Positions 4,965-7,183 of a stretch of 7,183 nt of DNA are shown here, in pieces; position 1 is the first letter of the stretch, and each line of letters begins with the position of its first letter. Under the pieces are notes generated by a model. That model saw nothing but the letters and a program-made list of their open reading frames with translations, ran no database searches and was not told the DNA's origin. This DNA is from JAWLGW01 sp964569055. GTDB taxonomy: Bacteria > Planctomycetota > J058. Location of the stretch: contig CAZMSZ010000380.1 of NCBI GenBank assembly GCA_964569055.1, positions 1-7,183 on the forward strand. Direction: 5' to 3'. The translations under genes and the position numbers were made by a program.

Positions 4965-6791
4965 GTGCCACGATCGTTTCGCCTGCTGACCCTGTGCCTC
5001 GCCCTGCTCGGCGCGCTGCTCGCGAGCCCGGCGCGCGCCCAGTGGACCCCGGACACCCCCGTGGTGCTCCGCGGGAAGATCGTCTCCATGCACACGGGCG
5101 TGAAGCGCGGCCAGCTCGTGATCCGCGGCGGCCTGATCGAGGCGATCCTCACGCCCTCGGCCGAGCCGCCCGAGGGCGCGATCGTGATCGAGACCGGCGG
5201 GTTCATCTACCCGGGTCTGATCAACCTCCACAACCACCTCCGCTACAACATGGTCAGCCTCTACCCGCTGCCCCGCCACGCGGAGAACCACGACGACTGG
5301 CCGAGCGGCAAGGACTACGCCCAGTACGTCAACAACCCCGCCCTGATCGCGACCAGCAGCAAGCTCTACGACCGCCTCGACGAGGCGCTCAAGTACGCCG
5401 AGGTCCGCTCGCTGGTCGGCGGCGAGACCTCCGTCCAGGGGGCGGAGAACAACGGGGCGATCAAGTCGACGCTGGTGCGCAACGTCGAGCTGCCCAACTT
5501 CGGCGAGGACTCGATCGGTCAGCGCGCCTTCTCGATGGACCGCCTGTTCTGGGATCACCTCCCCGAGACGATCGATCGCATCAAGGCCACCTCCGCCTGG
5601 CTGTACCACATGGCCGAGGGGATCGACGAGCGCGCCCGGCAGGAGTGGTCCTACCCCGAGTTCGACCCCAGCAAGCCGTTCAGCACCAGCAGGTCGAGGT
5701 TCAACCGCCCGGGCGCGGTCGAGGCCGACCTGGTGTGGCCGGGGCTGGTCGGCGTGCACTGCACCGCCATGACCGAGGACGACTTCCGCCAGTGGCGCCA
5801 GATCACCGGTCAGGCGCCCAGGCTGGTGTGGTCGCCCACCTCGAACCTGCTGCTCTACGGCCAGACCACCGACATCAATGCGGCCCAGCGCGTGGGCGCG
5901 GTGATCGCGCTCGGGACCGACTGGGCCCCGTCGGGCACCAAGAACCTGCTGTGGGAGCTGAAGGTCGTCCACCGCCTCAACCAGCAGAGCTCGCCCCGCC
6001 TGTTCCGCGGCTACAAGCAGCTCGTCGAGCTCGTCACGACCAACCCCGCGCGGATCCTCGGCTGGCAGGACAAGGTCGGTCAGCTCCGCGTCGGCTACCA
6101 CGCGGACGTGCTGGTGGTCGACGACCTCCACGAGACCAGCTCGGGCTACAAGAACCTGATCCTCGCCACCGAGCCCAACGTGCAGCTCGTGTTCGTGGGC
6201 GGCAACCCGCTCTACGGCGACGAGGCCCACATGGCGCGGCTCAAGACCTACGAGGGCGCCCCGCGCTACGAGGTCCTGCCCGACTCGCCCGCCGGCCGCC
6301 CCAAGGCGATCGACATGCTCGAGGACCCGACCGTGCGCAACGGCGACCTCAGCCTGGCCGAGGTGGAGGATCGGCTGAAGACCGCGCTCAGCCTCGACGC
6401 GGAGGCCCTCGCCGACCACGTCAACGCCGGCGTGCAGGAGACCCAGACCCGGACCACCTACAAGGCCCGCGACTACATCAAGGCCGAGCTGGTCAAGCTG
6501 CTCGAGCGCGAGGAGGAGGACGTCGACCCCGAGCTGCGCGACGAGGACGCGCCGATCACAGCGGCGCAGGTCGAGCGGTTCTTCGAGCTCAAGTACCCCC
6601 ACATGGAGCCGATCAGCGAGCTGGAGCCCTTGTTCACCGACGAGCGGTTCTTCGACGCGCTCGAGGCCAACCTCCACTGGCAGGACGGGACGGTCGACCT
6701 CGACCTGCGCGACTTCTACCGCCCCACCACCCCCTCCGGCGACGGCCCCGGCCTGGTGGGCGCGGTGACGGAGGCGACGGAGGCGGAGTGA
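4965..6791 (+). CDS. Exported metal-dependent amidohydrolase with C-terminal extension
   Basis: 608 residues, GTG start. The first 25 residues form a Sec signal ending ARA, with cleavage before Gln26, so the enzyme is probably periplasmic or secreted. The amidohydrolase-superfamily TIM barrel has an N-terminal beta-sandwich part (VVLRGKIVSMHTG, 33-45), the HxH metal motif INLHNH (H89, H91), VGGETSVQG (151-159), the strand-5 histidine LYHMAEG (H215, with E218), the strand-6 histidine VHCTAM (H265), SPTSNLLLYG (290-299) and the strand-8 aspartate ALGTDW (D319). This is the pattern of the ATZ/TRZ-like (chlorohydrolase/deaminase-type) branch, usually with one Zn or Fe; all expected ligands are present. 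The barrel region closes with VGYHADVLVVDD and VQLVFVGGNPLYGD near 410-419. The remaining ~190 residues (420-608) are an acidic extension I cannot assign. The substrate is unknown: hydrolysis of a C-N or C-Cl bond is expected from the family. The TGA stop lies within the left end of the palindromic element. Confidence 0.9.
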   Translation: MPRSFRLLTLCLALLGALLASPARAQWTPDTPVVLRGKIVSMHTGVKRGQLVIRGGLIEAILTPSAEPPEGAIVIETGGFIYPGLINLHNHLRYNMVSLYPLPRHAENHDDWPSGKDYAQYVNNPALIATSSKLYDRLDEALKYAEVRSLVGGETSVQGAENNGAIKSTLVRNVELPNFGEDSIGQRAFSMDRLFWDHLPETIDRIKATSAWLYHMAEGIDERARQEWSYPEFDPSKPFSTSRSRFNRPGAVEADLVWPGLVGVHCTAMTEDDFRQWRQITGQAPRLVWSPTSNLLLYGQTTDINAAQRVGAVIALGTDWAPSGTKNLLWELKVVHRLNQQSSPRLFRGYKQLVELVTTNPARILGWQDKVGQLRVGYHADVLVVDDLHETSSGYKNLILATEPNVQLVFVGGNPLYGDEAHMARLKTYEGAPRYEVLPDSPAGRPKAIDMLEDPTVRNGDLSLAEVEDRLKTALSLDAEALADHVNAGVQETQTRTTYKARDYIKAELVKLLEREEEDVDPELRDEDAPITAAQVERFFELKYPHMEPISELEPLFTDERFFDALEANLHWQDGTVDLDLRDFYRPTTPSGDGPGLVGAVTEATEAE

Positions 6792-6799
6792 AGGAGAGT

Positions 6800-6832
6800 G
6801 GAAATGAGAAATATCAACAGGAAATGAGAAAT
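6800..6832. repeat. 13-bp direct repeat at 20-nt spacing
   Basis: GGAAATGAGAAAT occurs at 6800-6812 and again at 6820-6832, an exact repeat with a 20-nt period. It lies in the AT-rich left arm of the palindromic element. The right arm does not show an equally exact duplication, so it may have arisen by local slippage after the element formed. Confidence 0.6.
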
Positions 6833-6944
6833 TAGGAATTTGGAATGTAAAGCTGTCGCTTGGTCGGGACCGCCTTGCGTCGGCTGACGCTGGATCGCAG
6901 GCGCTTGACCCTTCGAGCGCCTCGACCGAGCCGAACGAGCGATT

Positions 6945-6965
6945 CTCAGCGCAGAGATCGCTGAG
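6945..6965. repeat. Perfect 7-bp hairpin near the centre of the palindromic element
   Basis: CTCAGCG (6945-6951) and CGCTGAG (6959-6965) are exact complements around loop CAGAGAT. The loop and stem include the 11-mer GCGCAGAGATC (6949-6959) also found at 56-66. No T-run follows, so it is a structural element of the palindrome rather than an obvious terminator. Confidence 0.5.
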
Positions 6966-6976
6966 GTGCGCTGAAG

Positions 6977-7093
6977 TCAGCCTCCTTCGCGCCCTCTGCG
7001 CTCGATTCTGAGCTTGCGATCTTGGGAGACGGGCGGATGACCGCCTGTCAGGTGGAGGCGGGTGCCCTCGAGCGACAGCAGCCATTCTGGCAT
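6977..7093 (-). CDS. Possible 38-residue reading frame inside the palindromic element
   Basis: On the minus strand an ATG at 7093-7091 opens a 38-codon frame starting MPEWLLSLEGTRLHLTGG and ending in a TGA at 6979-6977. There is no convincing Shine-Dalgarno sequence; the upstream DNA is the AT-rich right arm of the palindrome. The sequence looks more protein-like than random GC-rich shadow, but the frame is short and lies in a repeat, so it is more likely a decayed or incidental frame than a gene. Confidence 0.15.
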   Translation of the reverse strand: MPEWLLSLEGTRLHLTGGHPPVSQDRKLRIERRGREGG

Positions 7094-7144
7094 TTCGAAT
7101 TTTGAATTCTCTGTTGATATTTCGTATTTCCCGTCTCCCTTCAC

Positions 7145-7183
7145 CGCGTTCGCCCTGGCCGAGGCGGCTGCGCCGTCCGCGGG
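7145..7183. other. GC-rich sequence at the window edge, possibly the margin of another gene
   Basis: Composition returns abruptly to GC-rich after the element. Read on the minus strand, one frame gives an Ala-rich run (PADGAAASARANA) with G/C at nearly every third position, which could be the C-terminal end of a convergent gene. Another minus-strand frame ends at a TGA in the CCTTCAC terminus, mirroring the amidohydrolase stop. Only about 13 codons are visible, too few to decide. Confidence 0.15.

Larger units (their letters stand above)
6788..7144. mobile_element. Long imperfect palindromic element with AT-rich ends (MITE-like, non-autonomous)
   Basis: The two ends are inverted copies in register around a centre near 6966. 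Exact matches are GTGAAGG (6788-6794) with CCTTCAC (7138-7144), GAAATATCAACAG (6808-6820) with its complement at 7111-7123, and GCTGTCGCT (6852-6860) with AGCGACAGC at 7071-7079. Nearby ACCGCCT (6869-6875) pairs with AGGCGGGT (7056-7063) apart from one indel, and AGCGCAGAG (6948-6956) matches CTCTGCGCT (6994-7002) slightly out of register. About 50 bases at each end are strikingly AT-rich compared with the rest of the window. No transposase and no clear target-site duplication are seen. It could be a non-autonomous insertion or a dispersed intergenic repeat that forms a long RNA hairpin. The left terminus overlaps the amidohydrolase stop codon. Confidence 0.6.

Noticed and set aside
4041..7085. 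Minus-strand open frame of about 1014 codons spanning the amidohydrolase and lipoprotein genes
   Set aside because: It lies antisense to two genes with clear signal peptides and family motifs, runs across their intergenic gap and into the palindromic element, and reads as a low-complexity Val/Leu/Gly/Arg pattern typical of antisense frames in high-GC coding DNA.

Overview
The window is very GC-rich DNA with strong G/C preference at third codon positions, frequent GTG starts, secreted and lipoprotein genes, and a macro-CHAT fusion protein. This looks most like a Myxococcota (myxobacterial, Polyangia-type) or similar large-genome bacterium. The taxonomic call is inference from style only; no rRNA or other marker is present.

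Layout, left to right. Bases 1-217 are non-coding sequence full of short repeats and palindromes. All five long genes that follow are on the plus strand. (1) 218-1768 encodes a cytosolic-looking protein with an N-terminal macro domain and a C-terminal CHAT (caspase-like) peptidase domain that keeps a His/Cys pair. (2) 1837-2697 encodes a secreted protein of unknown family. (3) 2694-3929 encodes an RlmI-type 23S rRNA cytosine-C5 methyltransferase whose GTG start overlaps the previous stop by 4 nt. (4) 4043-4825 encodes a lipoprotein with a proline-rich linker and a helical domain, preceded by a possible 15-codon upstream reading frame that overlaps its start. (5) 4965-6791 encodes an exported metal-dependent amidohydrolase with a long C-terminal extension; its Shine-Dalgarno sequence lies inside a hairpin.

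From 6788 to about 7144 there is a long imperfect palindrome, AT-rich at both ends, centred near 6966. Its left end includes the amidohydrolase stop codon. It looks like a dispersed or MITE-like intergenic element. The last ~40 bases are GC-rich again and may be the edge of another gene, which cannot be resolved.

The genes do not form an obvious single pathway. Genes 2 and 3 are a translationally coupled pair; the others appear to be separate units. The observations most worth following are the macro-CHAT fusion with a degenerate macro-domain phosphate loop, the 357-bp palindromic element, the Shine-Dalgarno hairpin before the amidohydrolase, and the upstream reading frame before the lipoprotein gene.
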